This document shows, piece after piece, positions 9,248-18,668 of a stretch of 64,000 bases of DNA (within the stretch, counting starts at the first letter, position 1; every line of letters starts with the position of its first letter). The notes under the pieces are model-generated. The model was not told the DNA's origin. It searched no databases and worked only from the letters and a program-made list of their open reading frames with translations. The DNA comes from an archaeon (GTDB lineage Archaea > AGJL01 > Methanococci > Methanococcales > Methanocaldococcaceae): NCBI GenBank assembly GCA_024278985.1, contig JAJRSC010000030.1:1-64000 (forward strand), written 5' to 3'. A program made the translations under genes and the position numbers.

Positions 9248-9946
9248 ATGAAAAATTGGATAGATATTAATAGATTAGAGAAGGAAGAAGATATAAAACT
9301 ATTCAAATCATTACATTGGAAAGGATTTGTTTATTGTCAATATGATGAAGAATTTAGCAAAGAAAAATATAGTAACATTAAAAATATTGGAGAAAGTTTA
9401 GGCTTAAAAGTGTATAGTGGAGTGAAGATTAGAGCTGATAACATAAAAAAATTAAGAAAAAAAGTTAAAAAATTTAGGAATAAATGTCATATTATCCTTA
9501 TTGAAGGTGGAGATTTAAAAATAAATAGGGCAAGTGTTGAAATGCATGATGTAGATATTCTTTCAACTCCAGAGTTAAATAGAATTGACAGTGGATTAGA
9601 CCATGTTTTAACAAGATTGGCGAGTGAGCATAGAGTTGCTATAGAACTAAATTTTAATTATCTTTTAAATAAAGATGGCTATGAGAGAGCAAGGCAGTTA
9701 ATATTTTTTAGAAGAAATTTAATGTTGGCTAAAAAATATAAAACTCCTGTTGTTATAGGTAGTTATTCAACAAATAAATACAATATTAAAAGTCCATATG
9801 ATTTAAGAGCTTTTTTAAATACTTTGGTAGAAAAGGAATATGCAAAGGAAATTATGAATACTCTTTATAAAATTTGTGAATATAGGGAATATTTAATGAA
9901 TAAAAATGTTGTTAAGTATGGTGTTGAAATTATTGAATCTAAATAA
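9248..9946 (+). CDS. rnp3: Ribonuclease P protein component 3 (Rpp30 family)
   Basis: A 232-residue protein matching archaeal RNase P subunit Rnp3/Rpp30, a TIM-barrel-like fold. Recognisable segments include the DILSTPELNRIDSGLDHVL motif and AIELNFNYLL, both characteristic of the family. With RNase P RNA and Rnp1, 2 and 4 it trims the 5' leader of tRNA precursors. It is 7 nt after ehaQ and so may be co-transcribed with the hydrogenase operon, though function is unrelated. Confidence 0.88.
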   Translation: MKNWIDINRLEKEEDIKLFKSLHWKGFVYCQYDEEFSKEKYSNIKNIGESLGLKVYSGVKIRADNIKKLRKKVKKFRNKCHIILIEGGDLKINRASVEMHDVDILSTPELNRIDSGLDHVLTRLASEHRVAIELNFNYLLNKDGYERARQLIFFRRNLMLAKKYKTPVVIGSYSTNKYNIKSPYDLRAFLNTLVEKEYAKEIMNTLYKICEYREYLMNKNVVKYGVEIIESK

Positions 9947-9990
9947 ATAGATTAAAAAGGTATTTATATTAATTTTTCAGTTTTAATTTT

Positions 9991-10121
9991 AGGACTTTAA
10001 AAGTCCTTTATAGTTATTGTCCTGAGCTTAACAGCTCGGGACTGGTTTATGACTTAAATGGAGCTTAGTTATCCCTAACCTCCTGGGGATAGCTAAGTGA
10101 TGAAATTTAAGGAAACCAATA
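9991..10121 (+). ncRNA. Structured RNA with kink-turn, leader of rps6e or separate ncRNA
   Basis: Three strong helices lie in the 216-nt gap between rnp3 and rps6e. Hairpin 1 is at 9991-10007 (AGGACTT/AAGTCCT). Hairpin 2 is a 10-bp stem at 10019-10042 with a TAAC loop and one G-U pair. Hairpin 3 is a 13-bp stem (10063-10075 with 10086-10098) joined to a lower stem (10053-10059 with 10105-10111) through a textbook kink-turn: GA at 10061-10062 opposite a GAT bulge and GA at 10099-10103. A basal helix 10043-10048/10113-10118 may close it. Kink-turns bind L7Ae in archaea. The element ends about 40 nt before the rps6e ATG. Confidence 0.55.
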
Positions 10122-10162
10122 GGAGAGACAATATAATAAAAAAAACTATTTTAGGTGAGATT

Positions 10163-10549
10163 ATGCCAACTGCAAAATTTGTAGTAGCAGACCCTAAAAC
10201 AGGAAGATGCTACCAAATAGAAGCAGATAACACTCCATTAGTAGGGAAAAAAATAGGAGATGAATTTGATGGAGGAATTTTAGGATTATCAGGATATAAA
10301 TTAGTTATAACTGGAGGAACAGATGACAGTGGATTTCCAATGAGACCAGATATTCACGGTCCAAGAAAAGTAAGAGTTTTATTAAGTTCTCCACCAGGAT
10401 TCCATCCAAGAAGAAAAGGAGAAAGAAGAAGAAAAACAGTAAGAGGAAATACTATATCCTCTGATATAGTTCAAATAAACTGTAAAGTAGTAAAATATGG
10501 AGAAAAATCTATTCCTGAATTGTTAGGGTTAGAGGAGAAAAAAGAATAA
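10163..10549 (+). CDS. rps6e: 30S ribosomal protein S6e
   Basis: A 128-residue protein beginning [20 protein letters not shown], a clear archaeal S6e, with the conserved [19 protein letters not shown] segment and the basic [17 protein letters not shown] stretch. The frame is open back to 10097 but that part encodes an unrelated sequence across the leader RNA; the ATG at 10163 follows GGTGAGATT. It is a component of the small ribosomal subunit. The structured RNA upstream may regulate it. Confidence 0.95.
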   Translation: MPTAKFVVADPKTGRCYQIEADNTPLVGKKIGDEFDGGILGLSGYKLVITGGTDDSGFPMRPDIHGPRKVRVLLSSPPGFHPRRKGERRRKTVRGNTISSDIVQINCKVVKYGEKSIPELLGLEEKKE

Positions 10550-10552
10550 GAA

Positions 10553-10996
10553 TTATTCAATATTAATTCCTCTTTTCTTGGAAGTTTCTGCTTTAGGTAA
10601 TGTTATATATAAAACTCCATTTTCATATTTTGCTGTAGCATTTTCTTCTTTAACAACTGCTGGAAGTTTTATATTTCTATATATTTCTTCTTCTTCAGGG
10701 ATTTCAGAGTATATAATTCTTTCACTTTCAGTAACCATTAATGGAGACCTTTTAGCTCTTATTTCAACAGTATCCCCAACTGCATTAACAATGATATCCT
10801 CTTTATTTACTCCTGGAAGCCATGCAATAATTTTTATATGGTCATCTCCTTCAATTATTGATAATGGCATAAATCCTTGCCCTGATATTTGAATTCCAAA
10901 GGAGCTTTGCATACTTAATGTTCCACTCATTGGCATACTAAAGAACTCTTTAAACATTCTATCAAATAATGAGTCAAATGGGTCTCTTCCAAACAT
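10553..10996 (-). CDS. hsp20: Small heat shock protein Hsp20 (Hsp16.5-type)
   Basis: A 147-residue alpha-crystallin-family chaperone. From memory it is very close to M. jannaschii Hsp16.5 (MJ0285), including the N-terminus [20 protein letters not shown], the [11 protein letters not shown] segment and the [11 protein letters not shown] (G.L.I.LPK) end of the crystallin domain. It should form a 24-mer cage that holds unfolding proteins. Its 3' end is 4 nt from rps6e, convergently. A TATA-like CTATTTATAG lies about 60 nt upstream of its start, near 11045-11060. Confidence 0.95.
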   Translation of the reverse strand: MFGRDPFDSLFDRMFKEFFSMPMSGTLSMQSSFGIQISGQGFMPLSIIEGDDHIKIIAWLPGVNKEDIIVNAVGDTVEIRAKRSPLMVTESERIIYSEIPEEEEIYRNIKLPAVVKEENATAKYENGVLYITLPKAETSKKRGINIE

Positions 10997-11102
10997 TCTT
11001 AACCACCTTTAATTTTTTACTAATAAATTATGTGTTAGTAGTTCTATAAATAGTTTTCTATAATATATCATTCCATATATTAAAATAGATTGAGGTAGAA
11101 AT

Positions 11103-12299
11103 ATGATTAAAAAATTATTTATAAATGAAAATATATTTGTTCTTTGGCTAACCACATTTACGACTATGTTAGGAATTGGGTTAATAGCCCCAATAATGTC
11201 AATATATGCAAAAACATTAGGAGCAAGTAATTTAGAAGTAGGGTTAATTTTTGGAAGTTTTGCTTTGGCAAGAACTATAGCACAAATACCTATTGGTTAT
11301 CTTTCGGATATTTATGGAAAAAAGATTTTTATAGTTATAGGAACTTTTTTTTGTTCAGTTTTTACAACATTGTATGCATTTGTTAATTCTATTTTTATGT
11401 TGGTATTGATAAGAATGCTTAATGGTGCTTTTTCATCATTTATTACTCCAGTTGCTGGGGCATATATCTCATTAATTGCACCAAAAAATAAATTAGGAGA
11501 ATATATGGGAATCTTTGGCAGTTCTATATCTTTAGGTTTTGCCTTTGGACCATTAATTGGTGGATTTTTAGCTCAATATATAAATATGAGAGCACCATTT
11601 TATTTTTGTGGAATAATAACATTTATAGCATTTTTGATATGTCTATTTAAATTAAAAAATGTTTATGTTAAAAATGATGAAGTTATATATATAAATAAAT
11701 TAATAATATTTCAAAAAAAGAATATATCAAAAAAGAAATTTAATTTAAAATATCTAAAAGATAAAAATTTTTTAATAGGGTTTATTTTAAATTTATTTTA
11801 TACCTTTAACTTAGCTGGAATTATGAGCTATTTTGCAATTTATGCCTCAAAATACATATCATTATTTTTAGTAGGATTTTTAATATCCTACACAAATTTT
11901 TTATCAGGAATTTTACAAAAAATTTTTGGGAGAATGTATGATAAGGTTGGAAATATATTAATCCTTATAAGTGTTGTTTTAATTTCTTTAGGGATATATA
12001 GTTTATCCTTTAGTAAAACTTTGGCATTGATGTTTTTTTCAATAACTTTAATATCTATTGGTGGAGCAATATTTTCTCCATCTATTAATGCATTAACAAT
12101 GAAAAATATACCTTATGAAAAAAAAGGTATGGCAATGGGATTATTTACAACCAGTTTAAATATTGGCATATTTTTAGGTGCTGTTATATTAGGCTTTGTT
12201 GCTGATAAAATTGGATTGGCAAACATGTATAAAGACACAGCAATCTTTTTTATGATTATTGGGATAACTGGCTATATTTTTATTAAAAAAATAAGGTAG
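11103..12299 (+). CDS. Major facilitator superfamily transporter
   Basis: A 398-residue protein with about twelve transmembrane helices. The loop 2-3 motif GYLSDIYGKKIF (G.L.D..G.+) and its repeat in the second half (FGRMYDKVGN) mark it as MFS, closest in style to drug/H+ antiporters. The substrate cannot be told. The ATG follows GAGGTAGAAAT, and wecB begins 6 nt after the stop, so the two are likely one transcript; whether the transporter is connected with sugar metabolism is unclear. Confidence 0.85.
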   Translation: MIKKLFINENIFVLWLTTFTTMLGIGLIAPIMSIYAKTLGASNLEVGLIFGSFALARTIAQIPIGYLSDIYGKKIFIVIGTFFCSVFTTLYAFVNSIFMLVLIRMLNGAFSSFITPVAGAYISLIAPKNKLGEYMGIFGSSISLGFAFGPLIGGFLAQYINMRAPFYFCGIITFIAFLICLFKLKNVYVKNDEVIYINKLIIFQKKNISKKKFNLKYLKDKNFLIGFILNLFYTFNLAGIMSYFAIYASKYISLFLVGFLISYTNFLSGILQKIFGRMYDKVGNILILISVVLISLGIYSLSFSKTLALMFFSITLISIGGAIFSPSINALTMKNIPYEKKGMAMGLFTTSLNIGIFLGAVILGFVADKIGLANMYKDTAIFFMIIGITGYIFIKKIR

Positions 12300-12305
12300 G
12301 ATAAG

Positions 12306-13397
12306 ATGATAAATATTATTTTAGGAACAAGGCCTGAAATAATTAAACTCTCTCCAATAATAAGGAAATTAGAAGAGAAAAATATAGATTTTAAAATAAT
12401 ACATACAAACCAGCATTATTCTAAAAATATGGATAAAATATTTTTTGAAGAACTTAACTTACCTAATCCTGACTATAATTTAAATATTGGCTCTGGAAAT
12501 CATGGAGAGCAGACTGGGAAAATGTTAATAAATATAGAGAAAGTTCTTTTAAAAGAACATCCTGATATTGTTATGGTTCAGGGGGATACAAATACAGTTT
12601 TAGCAGGAGCTTTAACAGCAAGTAAGTTAAAAATTAAAGTTGCCCATGTTGAAGCAGGATTAAGAAGTTTTGATAAAAGCATGCCAGAGGAGATAAATAG
12701 AACTCTAACAGACCATATAAGTGATTATTTATTTGCACCAACAGAAAATGCAAAAAATAATTTATTAAGAGAAGGAATTAAAGAAAATAAAATTTATGTT
12801 GTTGGGAATACCATAGTAGATGCCACTTTAGAAAATTTAAAAATTGCAGAGAATAATGATAAGGCAATATCGTTTTTTAATAGTATTGCTGATGAAGATT
12901 ATTTTTTACTAACTTTACATAGGGCTGAAAATGTTGATAATAAAGAAAGATTATTTAAAATAATAAAGAATATCTTAGATATAACTAAAATTTATGACTA
13001 TAAAATTATTTTTCCTATACATCCAAGGACTAAAAAAAGACTTTTAGAGTTTAATTTATATGATAGACTTAAAAATAACAAAAAAATAAAAATTATTGAA
13101 CCTGTTGGATATTTAAAATTCTTACTTTTAGAAAAAAATGCTTCATTAATATTAACTGACAGTGGAGGAGTTCAAGAAGAAGCATGTATTTTAAGAGTAC
13201 CATGTATAACATTAAGAGATAATACAGAAAGACCTGAAACTGTTGAAGTTGGAGCAAATATTTTAGTTGGAGATAATAAAGATAAATTAATTAAATCTAT
13301 TGATATAATGCTCTCAAAAAAAAGGTTATGGAATAATCCTTTTGGAGACGGAAAAAGTGGAGAGAAAATTATAAATATAGTATTTGATATTAGATAG
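12306..13397 (+). CDS. wecB: UDP-N-acetylglucosamine 2-epimerase (non-hydrolysing)
   Basis: A 363-residue enzyme converting UDP-GlcNAc to UDP-ManNAc for surface polysaccharide or protein glycan synthesis. Family motifs are clear: GTRPEIIKLSPI at the start, VQGDTNTVLAGALTA, HVEAGLRSFDKSMPEEINR with the Asp/Glu active-site region, LTLHRAENVD and LTDSGGVQEEA near the C-terminus. Full length. It follows the MFS gene closely. Confidence 0.93.
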   Translation: MINIILGTRPEIIKLSPIIRKLEEKNIDFKIIHTNQHYSKNMDKIFFEELNLPNPDYNLNIGSGNHGEQTGKMLINIEKVLLKEHPDIVMVQGDTNTVLAGALTASKLKIKVAHVEAGLRSFDKSMPEEINRTLTDHISDYLFAPTENAKNNLLREGIKENKIYVVGNTIVDATLENLKIAENNDKAISFFNSIADEDYFLLTLHRAENVDNKERLFKIIKNILDITKIYDYKIIFPIHPRTKKRLLEFNLYDRLKNNKKIKIIEPVGYLKFLLLEKNASLILTDSGGVQEEACILRVPCITLRDNTERPETVEVGANILVGDNKDKLIKSIDIMLSKKRLWNNPFGDGKSGEKIINIVFDIR

Positions 13398-13580
13398 AAT
13401 ATAATTATTACAATAAAAGAAAATTGGGTAAAAATAAGTAATAATAGAATATAAATAATTATTCAAATCATAAGTTATATATAGGATTATAATTTATGAT
13501 AAAATTCATTATGAAAATAATATTAAGGGTTATCAATGTTAATAATTATTTATTATTTTCATATTGTGAAGGGGTTATAA
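13398..13580. other. AT-rich intergenic region before the V4R gene
   Basis: About 180 nt with no supported gene. It contains several A/T runs and a TATA-like TTATATATA around 13472-13480, about 100 nt ahead of the V4R start; GAAGGGG at 13567-13573 is the ribosome binding site of that gene. No stable hairpin stands out. Confidence 0.4.
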
Positions 13581-14276
13581 ATGGTCAGTGCAATGAAATT
13601 AATAGAGATGTTAAAGATTATTGATAACAGAGCTAAATATATGGGTATTAAGCTAACAATGATAAAAAATCTTTTAGAAAAATATAAAGATAACAAAGAA
13701 CTTTTAAAAGAGGTTTTAAAATTAACTGAAGGGACTAAACTACATGAATTAATTTTAGAGGCTTATCCACCATTGGAGGAGCTAAAAAAGGAATTAATGG
13801 AGGAAACATACAAAATGCAAATACAAAGTACTACATCTCCTCATGCTCCTACACAAATAGAAGAACAAATTTATGGATTTGTAGGAACACCAACATTAAT
13901 AGGGTTTATAAAGGAATATTTAAGAAAATATTATTTTGGTAGTCAATTAAAAAAAATTTTTTATGATTTAGGAAAACATTATGCAAATGCTGTTAATATT
14001 AGAAATTATGATGAACTAAAAAATTTTATGGAAAAAGAATTTGGACCAACTACTATAGAAATGTCTGAACCATTAGTAATTACTGTTAAAAACAATAAAG
14101 AAGCTTTAAATTATAAAAGTCCTGAACCAGTATGTTATATAACATCTGGGTTTTTAGCAGGTTGTTTGGAAAATATTGCAAATAAGAAATTTATTATTGA
14201 AGTTGATGAAAGTAAATGTATTGCCAAAGGAGACCCTTATTGTGTTTTTATTGTTAAGAAATCAAGAATTATTTAA
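13581..14276 (+). CDS. V4R-domain protein
   Basis: A 231-residue protein. The C-terminal half (about 110-230) fits the V4R (4-vinyl reductase) domain: GSQLKKIFYDLGKHYANAV, then YITSGFLAGCLENI and DESKCIAKGDPYCVFIV with the conserved cysteines that may bind zinc or a small molecule. The N-terminal 80 residues are helical and charged, with no HTH evident. V4R domains are small-ligand sensors in many regulators; ligand and partner are unknown here. Confidence 0.75.
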   Translation: MVSAMKLIEMLKIIDNRAKYMGIKLTMIKNLLEKYKDNKELLKEVLKLTEGTKLHELILEAYPPLEELKKELMEETYKMQIQSTTSPHAPTQIEEQIYGFVGTPTLIGFIKEYLRKYYFGSQLKKIFYDLGKHYANAVNIRNYDELKNFMEKEFGPTTIEMSEPLVITVKNNKEALNYKSPEPVCYITSGFLAGCLENIANKKFIIEVDESKCIAKGDPYCVFIVKKSRII

Positions 14277-14370
14277 TATAACTAACTTTTCTATTTTATA
14301 AACTCATAAATACTATAAATAATATTATTACTCTTGTTTATTTTCTAATGAGTCTATTATAAATCATAAT

Positions 14371-14380
14371 TTTATATATA
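14371..14380 (+). promoter_or_regulatory. TATA box of the KamA-family gene
   Basis: TTTATATATA at 14371-14380 is a strong archaeal TATA box. With the usual spacing, transcription would begin around 14398-14403, downstream of the in-frame GTG at 14394. This favours the TTG at 14403 as start and suggests a leaderless or nearly leaderless mRNA. Confidence 0.45.
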
Positions 14381-14402
14381 AAAATATATTCTGGTGATAT
14401 AT

Positions 14403-16202
14403 TTGGAGGTAAGAGAGATATTTAAAATTATTCCAGAACTTGAACAAATATTTTCACAAAATAAAGACTTAGAGGTTGTAAGAAAAGAACTTTATACAAC
14501 ATTAAAAGAAAAAGAGTATGAGATAAGAAACAATAAAAAGTTTGAGAATGAGATTGATAGATGGTTATCTCTTTATGCTTTAAATGTATTCTTAAATATC
14601 ATATCTAAACAAAATGAAGAATTAGCAGGTTTTAGTACTTTAGAAATATTACTTAAAGCATATCATAATGAAATTTCTGTTTCTGATGCTTTTTTAGAAG
14701 AATTTAAACATCTTTTTTTAGCAATAAATGGAGAAGCTTGCTATTCAATGGGATTCTTAGGTGAAAAATTAAAAAAAAGAGGATTAAAATTTATTGATTT
14801 TACAAAACTTAAAGGTAGAGATGCAGGAAAGGCAAGAAGTGATTTTTTAGATAATGTTTATTATGTAATGAAAGATTATTTAAAAAAATATCCATCTGGT
14901 TTAGATGAAAAAATAATTATGAAAAGAGAAGAAAACAGAAATAAAATTTTAGAATTTTTTGGGGTAAATATAGAAGATTGGTATGATTATAGATGGCAAT
15001 TTAAAAATATAATCTGTGGAATAAAAGGATTAAAAATTTTACAAGAAATGAGAGAAGAGATTGGGTTATATTTATCAGATGAAGAACTTGAAAATATAGA
15101 GTTAGCAGTTAAAAACAAAATACCCTTTGCAATAACTCCATATTATTTGCATTTATTTGATTTTGATGGAAAAGAAGACTTACCAATAAGAAAACAAGTA
15201 ATACCAACCAGACATTATATAATGGAAATGATAAAAAACAAGGATAAAAGAAATATAGTATTCGATTATATGGGTGAGCATGATACTACACCAGAGGAGT
15301 TAATAACAAGAAGATATGTAACCATTGCTATAGTGAAACCTTATGAATCCTGTCCTCAGATTTGTGTCTATTGTCAAAGAAATTGGTTAGTTAAAGATTT
15401 TGATGAGTCAGCATTTGCAGGTTGGGATAAGATAGAGAAGGCATTAAAATGGTTTGAAGAACATGAATCTATGTTAGAGATTTTAATAACTGGTGGAGAC
15501 CCATTTTCACTAAGTGATTCTACAATAAAGAAAATATTAGATAGAATTAGAAATATTGAGCATGTCATTGGGGTAAGATTTGGAACAAGAAGTTTATTAA
15601 CTGTTCCTATGAGAATAACTGACAGCTTAGTAGAGATTTTAAAAGATTTTAAAGAAGATAAGAGTTTAATGATTTCAACACATGCAGAAAGTTGTTATGA
15701 AATTACTCCAGATGTTAAAAGGGCTGTAAAAAAACTTTCAGGAATTCCTATTTATAACCAGCATGTATTTCATAGGTATGTTAGCAGAAGATTTGAAAAT
15801 GTAGCTTTGAGAATAGCTTTAAAAAAGGTTGGTATAATTCCATATTATTCTTTCTATCCTAAAGGTAAATATGAGCATAAAGATTACCTTATCCCAATAG
15901 CAAGAATCTGCCAAGAAGTTAAAGAAGAGGCAAGACTACTTCCAGGAAGTTTTAGAACTGATGAACCAATATTTAATGTGCCAAAACTTGGAAAAGTTCA
16001 TTTAAGAAGTTGGCAAGATAGAGAGTTAATTGCTATAAAAGAAAATGGTAGTAGAATTTATTTAATTCATCCATGGGAAAAAGGAATTTATCCAACTAAA
16101 TCATATATCTATGAAGATGTGCCAATATTAGAATATTTAAAAAATATGAAAGAAATAGGAGAAGATATTAATGAGTATAAAACTATATGGTATTATTATT
16201 AA
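14403..16202 (+). CDS. KamA-family radical SAM protein (lysine 2,3-aminomutase-like)
   Basis: A 599-residue protein. The radical SAM cluster motif CPQICVYC (CxxxCxxC) is near residue 318, inside YESCPQICVYCQRNW, followed by LITGGDPFSLSD typical of lysine 2,3-aminomutases. The 300 residues ahead of it are much longer than in KamA and include a helical region I cannot assign. Start: TTG at 14403, with GGTG at 14393-14396 as ribosome site; GTG at 14394 is the alternative. No beta-lysine acetyltransferase (ablB) is adjacent, so a role in the osmolyte acetyl-beta-lysine is not supported by context. Confidence 0.8.
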   Translation: MEVREIFKIIPELEQIFSQNKDLEVVRKELYTTLKEKEYEIRNNKKFENEIDRWLSLYALNVFLNIISKQNEELAGFSTLEILLKAYHNEISVSDAFLEEFKHLFLAINGEACYSMGFLGEKLKKRGLKFIDFTKLKGRDAGKARSDFLDNVYYVMKDYLKKYPSGLDEKIIMKREENRNKILEFFGVNIEDWYDYRWQFKNIICGIKGLKILQEMREEIGLYLSDEELENIELAVKNKIPFAITPYYLHLFDFDGKEDLPIRKQVIPTRHYIMEMIKNKDKRNIVFDYMGEHDTTPEELITRRYVTIAIVKPYESCPQICVYCQRNWLVKDFDESAFAGWDKIEKALKWFEEHESMLEILITGGDPFSLSDSTIKKILDRIRNIEHVIGVRFGTRSLLTVPMRITDSLVEILKDFKEDKSLMISTHAESCYEITPDVKRAVKKLSGIPIYNQHVFHRYVSRRFENVALRIALKKVGIIPYYSFYPKGKYEHKDYLIPIARICQEVKEEARLLPGSFRTDEPIFNVPKLGKVHLRSWQDRELIAIKENGSRIYLIHPWEKGIYPTKSYIYEDVPILEYLKNMKEIGEDINEYKTIWYYY

Positions 16203-16220
16203 CTTAAAAGAGGGATATTT

Positions 16221-16622
16221 ATGATATCTGGATACTTAGTTAGAGATGTAATGACAAAGGGAGTTATTGAGGTTCCTTTAGAAACAACTATTAAGGAAAT
16301 TATTGAAATAATGGATAAATATAATGTCTCTTCTGTTATAGTTTCTGATGGAGAACAATTTTGGGGTGTTGTAACTGATACAGACATCTTAAAAAATTAT
16401 CATAATTTAGAAAAAACAGCAGAGGAAATAATGACCCCAAAACTTATAACTGTTAATCCAGATACTCCCTTAGAAAAGGCTATTGAGACAATGGTAGAGA
16501 ATAGAATTCATCATATATATGTAAAATCATCATGTGAGGAAAGAGTTATAGGTGTGTTAAGTTCAAGAGATATAATAAAATTATTTTCAAAACTAATAAA
16601 AGAAAGGCATTTGGAGGAGTAA
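16221..16622 (+). CDS. CBS-domain-pair protein
   Basis: A 133-residue protein made almost wholly of two CBS domains (about residues 5-60 and 70-128), each with the ..[17 protein letters not shown].. / ..[17 protein letters not shown].. pattern. CBS pairs bind adenosine nucleotides or SAM and regulate a partner. It starts 18 nt after the KamA-like gene and ends 2 nt before the next gene, so the three may form an operon. No enzymatic domain is fused. Confidence 0.85.
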   Translation: MISGYLVRDVMTKGVIEVPLETTIKEIIEIMDKYNVSSVIVSDGEQFWGVVTDTDILKNYHNLEKTAEEIMTPKLITVNPDTPLEKAIETMVENRIHHIYVKSSCEERVIGVLSSRDIIKLFSKLIKERHLEE

Positions 16623-16624
16623 TT

Positions 16625-17200
16625 ATGAAACTTTTTAAATATCCAGGGAAAGAGAATACAGATGAAACTCTTAAAATAGCTGTTGAAAGAGCTAAGAAAG
16701 GTGATATAAAAAGTATTGTTGTAGCATCATCAAGAGGAGAAACAGCAAAAAAATTGCTTGATTTATTAAAAAAAGAAAATTTAAATTTAAATGTAGTGGT
16801 TGTTACTTATCATCAAGGTTTTTATGGGGAAGATATTATTTCTATGCCTAAAGAGGTTGAAGAGGAACTTATAAAAAAAGGTGCTAAAGTATTTAGAGGA
16901 ACACATGCATTAAGTGGTGTAGAAAGAGGAATATCTAATAAGTTAGGTGGCTATGGACCTGTTCAGGTTATAGCAGAAACATTAAGAACTTTTGGTCAGG
17001 GAGTTAAAGTTTGTTATGAGATAACAATTATGGCATGTGATGCTGGTTTAATAAAGGCAAAAGAGGAAGTAATTGCTATAGGTGGGACAAGTAGAGGGGC
17101 AGATACTGCTATGGTTATTAAACCAGCAAATATGAACACATTCTTTAATATAGAGGCAAGAGAAATATTATGTATGCCAAGATATAAAAAGAAACAATAA
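16625..17200 (+). CDS. Pyruvate kinase C-terminal-like (PK-C) domain protein
   Basis: A 191-residue stand-alone protein resembling the PK-C alpha/beta domain: [34 protein letters not shown], then [13 protein letters not shown] and [17 protein letters not shown]. There is no pyruvate kinase catalytic barrel. Such domains are thought to bind phosphorylated effectors. Function unknown. It follows the CBS gene by 2 nt, suggesting a regulatory pair. Confidence 0.78.
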   Translation: MKLFKYPGKENTDETLKIAVERAKKGDIKSIVVASSRGETAKKLLDLLKKENLNLNVVVVTYHQGFYGEDIISMPKEVEEELIKKGAKVFRGTHALSGVERGISNKLGGYGPVQVIAETLRTFGQGVKVCYEITIMACDAGLIKAKEEVIAIGGTSRGADTAMVIKPANMNTFFNIEAREILCMPRYKKKQ

Positions 17201-17218
17201 AAAAAAGAGGAGATTTAG

Positions 17219-18250
17219 ATGTTATCAAAAATTAAAAATTCATTGAATTCATTAAGAGGAATAACAGAGAAAAAATTAGAAAAGAAAGATGGAACAAAAT
17301 ATATTATGTTTGGAGGTAAGGGGGGAGTTGGAAAAACAACAATGAGTGCAGCAACAGGTGTTTATTTAGCAGATAAAGGATATAAAACAGTTATTGTATC
17401 AACAGACCCTGCACATTCTTTAAGAGACATATTTGAACAAGAATTTGGACATGAACCTACAAAAGTTAAAGGATTTGATAATTTATATGTTGTTGAAATA
17501 GACCCTGAAAAGGCAATGGAAGAATATAAAGAAAAGTTAAAGGCTCAAATTGAAGATAATCCCATGCTTGGTGAATTATTAGAGGAACAACTTGAAATGG
17601 CTGCTCTATCTCCAGGAACTGATGAATCTGCAGCTTTTGATACTTTTTTAAAATATATGGAAAATAATGAGTTTGATGTTGTTATATTTGATACTGCTCC
17701 AACTGGACATACTTTAAGATTTTTAGGAATGCCAGAAATTATGGATAAGTATATGACAAGATTAATTAAAATTAAAAAACAGATGAGTGGCTTTATGAAA
17801 ATGATGAAAAGATTTTTACCATTTGGAGGAAATGATGATGATATTGATTATGATAAGATGCTTAAAGACCTTGAAGAGATGAAACAGAGAATTGTTAAAG
17901 CAAGAAAGATATTACAAGACCCTGAAAGGACAGCATTTAGATTGGTTGTTATTCCTGAGGAGATGAGTATCTTAGAAAGTGAAAGAGCAATGAAAGCTCT
18001 ACAAAAATATGGAATACCAATAGATGCAGTTATTGTAAATCAGTTAATTCCTGAAAATGTTCAATGTGAGTTTTGTAGAGCAAGAAGAAACTTACAATTA
18101 AAGAGATTAGAAGAAATTAAGGAGAAATTTGGAGATAAAGTTATTGCTTATGTTCCTCTTTTAAAAACAGAGGCAAGAGGAGTAGAAACATTAAGAGAGA
18201 TAGCAAATATATTATATGGAGAAAATAAAAATGAAAATCAAAATCTTTAA
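17219..18250 (+). CDS. ArsA/Get3-family ATPase
   Basis: A 343-residue P-loop ATPase. The deviant Walker [16 protein letters not shown] is at about residue 32, Switch [11 protein letters not shown] follows, then [17 protein letters not shown], and a CxxC pair (CEFCRARR) near residue 280 that coordinates zinc at the dimer interface. These match the archaeal Get3 homologue (M. jannaschii MJ1142), which can bind tail-anchored membrane proteins. No ArsB pump is nearby, so membrane protein targeting is more likely than arsenite export. Confidence 0.88.
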   Translation: MLSKIKNSLNSLRGITEKKLEKKDGTKYIMFGGKGGVGKTTMSAATGVYLADKGYKTVIVSTDPAHSLRDIFEQEFGHEPTKVKGFDNLYVVEIDPEKAMEEYKEKLKAQIEDNPMLGELLEEQLEMAALSPGTDESAAFDTFLKYMENNEFDVVIFDTAPTGHTLRFLGMPEIMDKYMTRLIKIKKQMSGFMKMMKRFLPFGGNDDDIDYDKMLKDLEEMKQRIVKARKILQDPERTAFRLVVIPEEMSILESERAMKALQKYGIPIDAVIVNQLIPENVQCEFCRARRNLQLKRLEEIKEKFGDKVIAYVPLLKTEARGVETLREIANILYGENKNENQNL

Positions 18251-18298
18251 ATACACATAAAAATAAAAATTTATTATATAATTTGTTATGGTGAAGAT

Positions 18299-18613
18299 AT
18301 GAAAGATAAAGTATTTTATGGAGAAGGAATGAAAGTAGTTAAAGAATTAAAACCAGAGCTTTATGAGATTCTTGCAAAATTAAATGATGAAGTATATTCT
18401 GGGAAAGTTTTAGATTATAAAACCTTAAAATTGGTTGCTATAGCAATAGTTGCATCAAGATGTGATGAAAAAGCAACTGAAAAACAAATGTTAAGTGCTA
18501 TAAAAGAACTTGGAATTACTAAAGATGAAATAATGGATGTATTAGGAATTGTTTTATTAACCTCTGGAATGCCTGCATATGTTAAGGCAATGAAAATATT
18601 AAATAAATTATAA
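18299..18613 (+). CDS. Carboxymuconolactone decarboxylase-like (AhpD-fold) protein
   Basis: A 104-residue all-helical protein with the CMD/AhpD pattern: YSGKVLDYKTLKLVAIAIVASRC and a following LGITKDEIMDVLGIVLLTSGMP. It has a single Cys at the usual active-site region rather than the CxxC of AhpD peroxidase-reducing proteins, so thiol-disulfide chemistry by a pair is unlikely in one subunit. Substrate unknown. The ATG follows GGTGAAGAT. Confidence 0.8.
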   Translation: MKDKVFYGEGMKVVKELKPELYEILAKLNDEVYSGKVLDYKTLKLVAIAIVASRCDEKATEKQMLSAIKELGITKDEIMDVLGIVLLTSGMPAYVKAMKILNKL

Positions 18614-18668
18614 AATCTTTTTTTATTATTTATTTTCATTAATCATATATTTAAATTTGTGGTGGAAG

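Noticed and set aside
9991-10121. rps6e leader as an H/ACA guide RNA
   Set aside because: A basal stem followed by ATA exists, but the internal loop is tiny and only 7 nt from it, not about 14.
10097-10162. N-terminal extension of S6e
   Set aside because: It would translate the end of the structured leader RNA; S6e proteins start at MPTAKF with a good ribosome site.
14394-14396. GTG as start of the KamA-like gene
   Set aside because: It is part of the GGTG ribosome site and probably lies upstream of the transcript start set by the TATA box at 14371.
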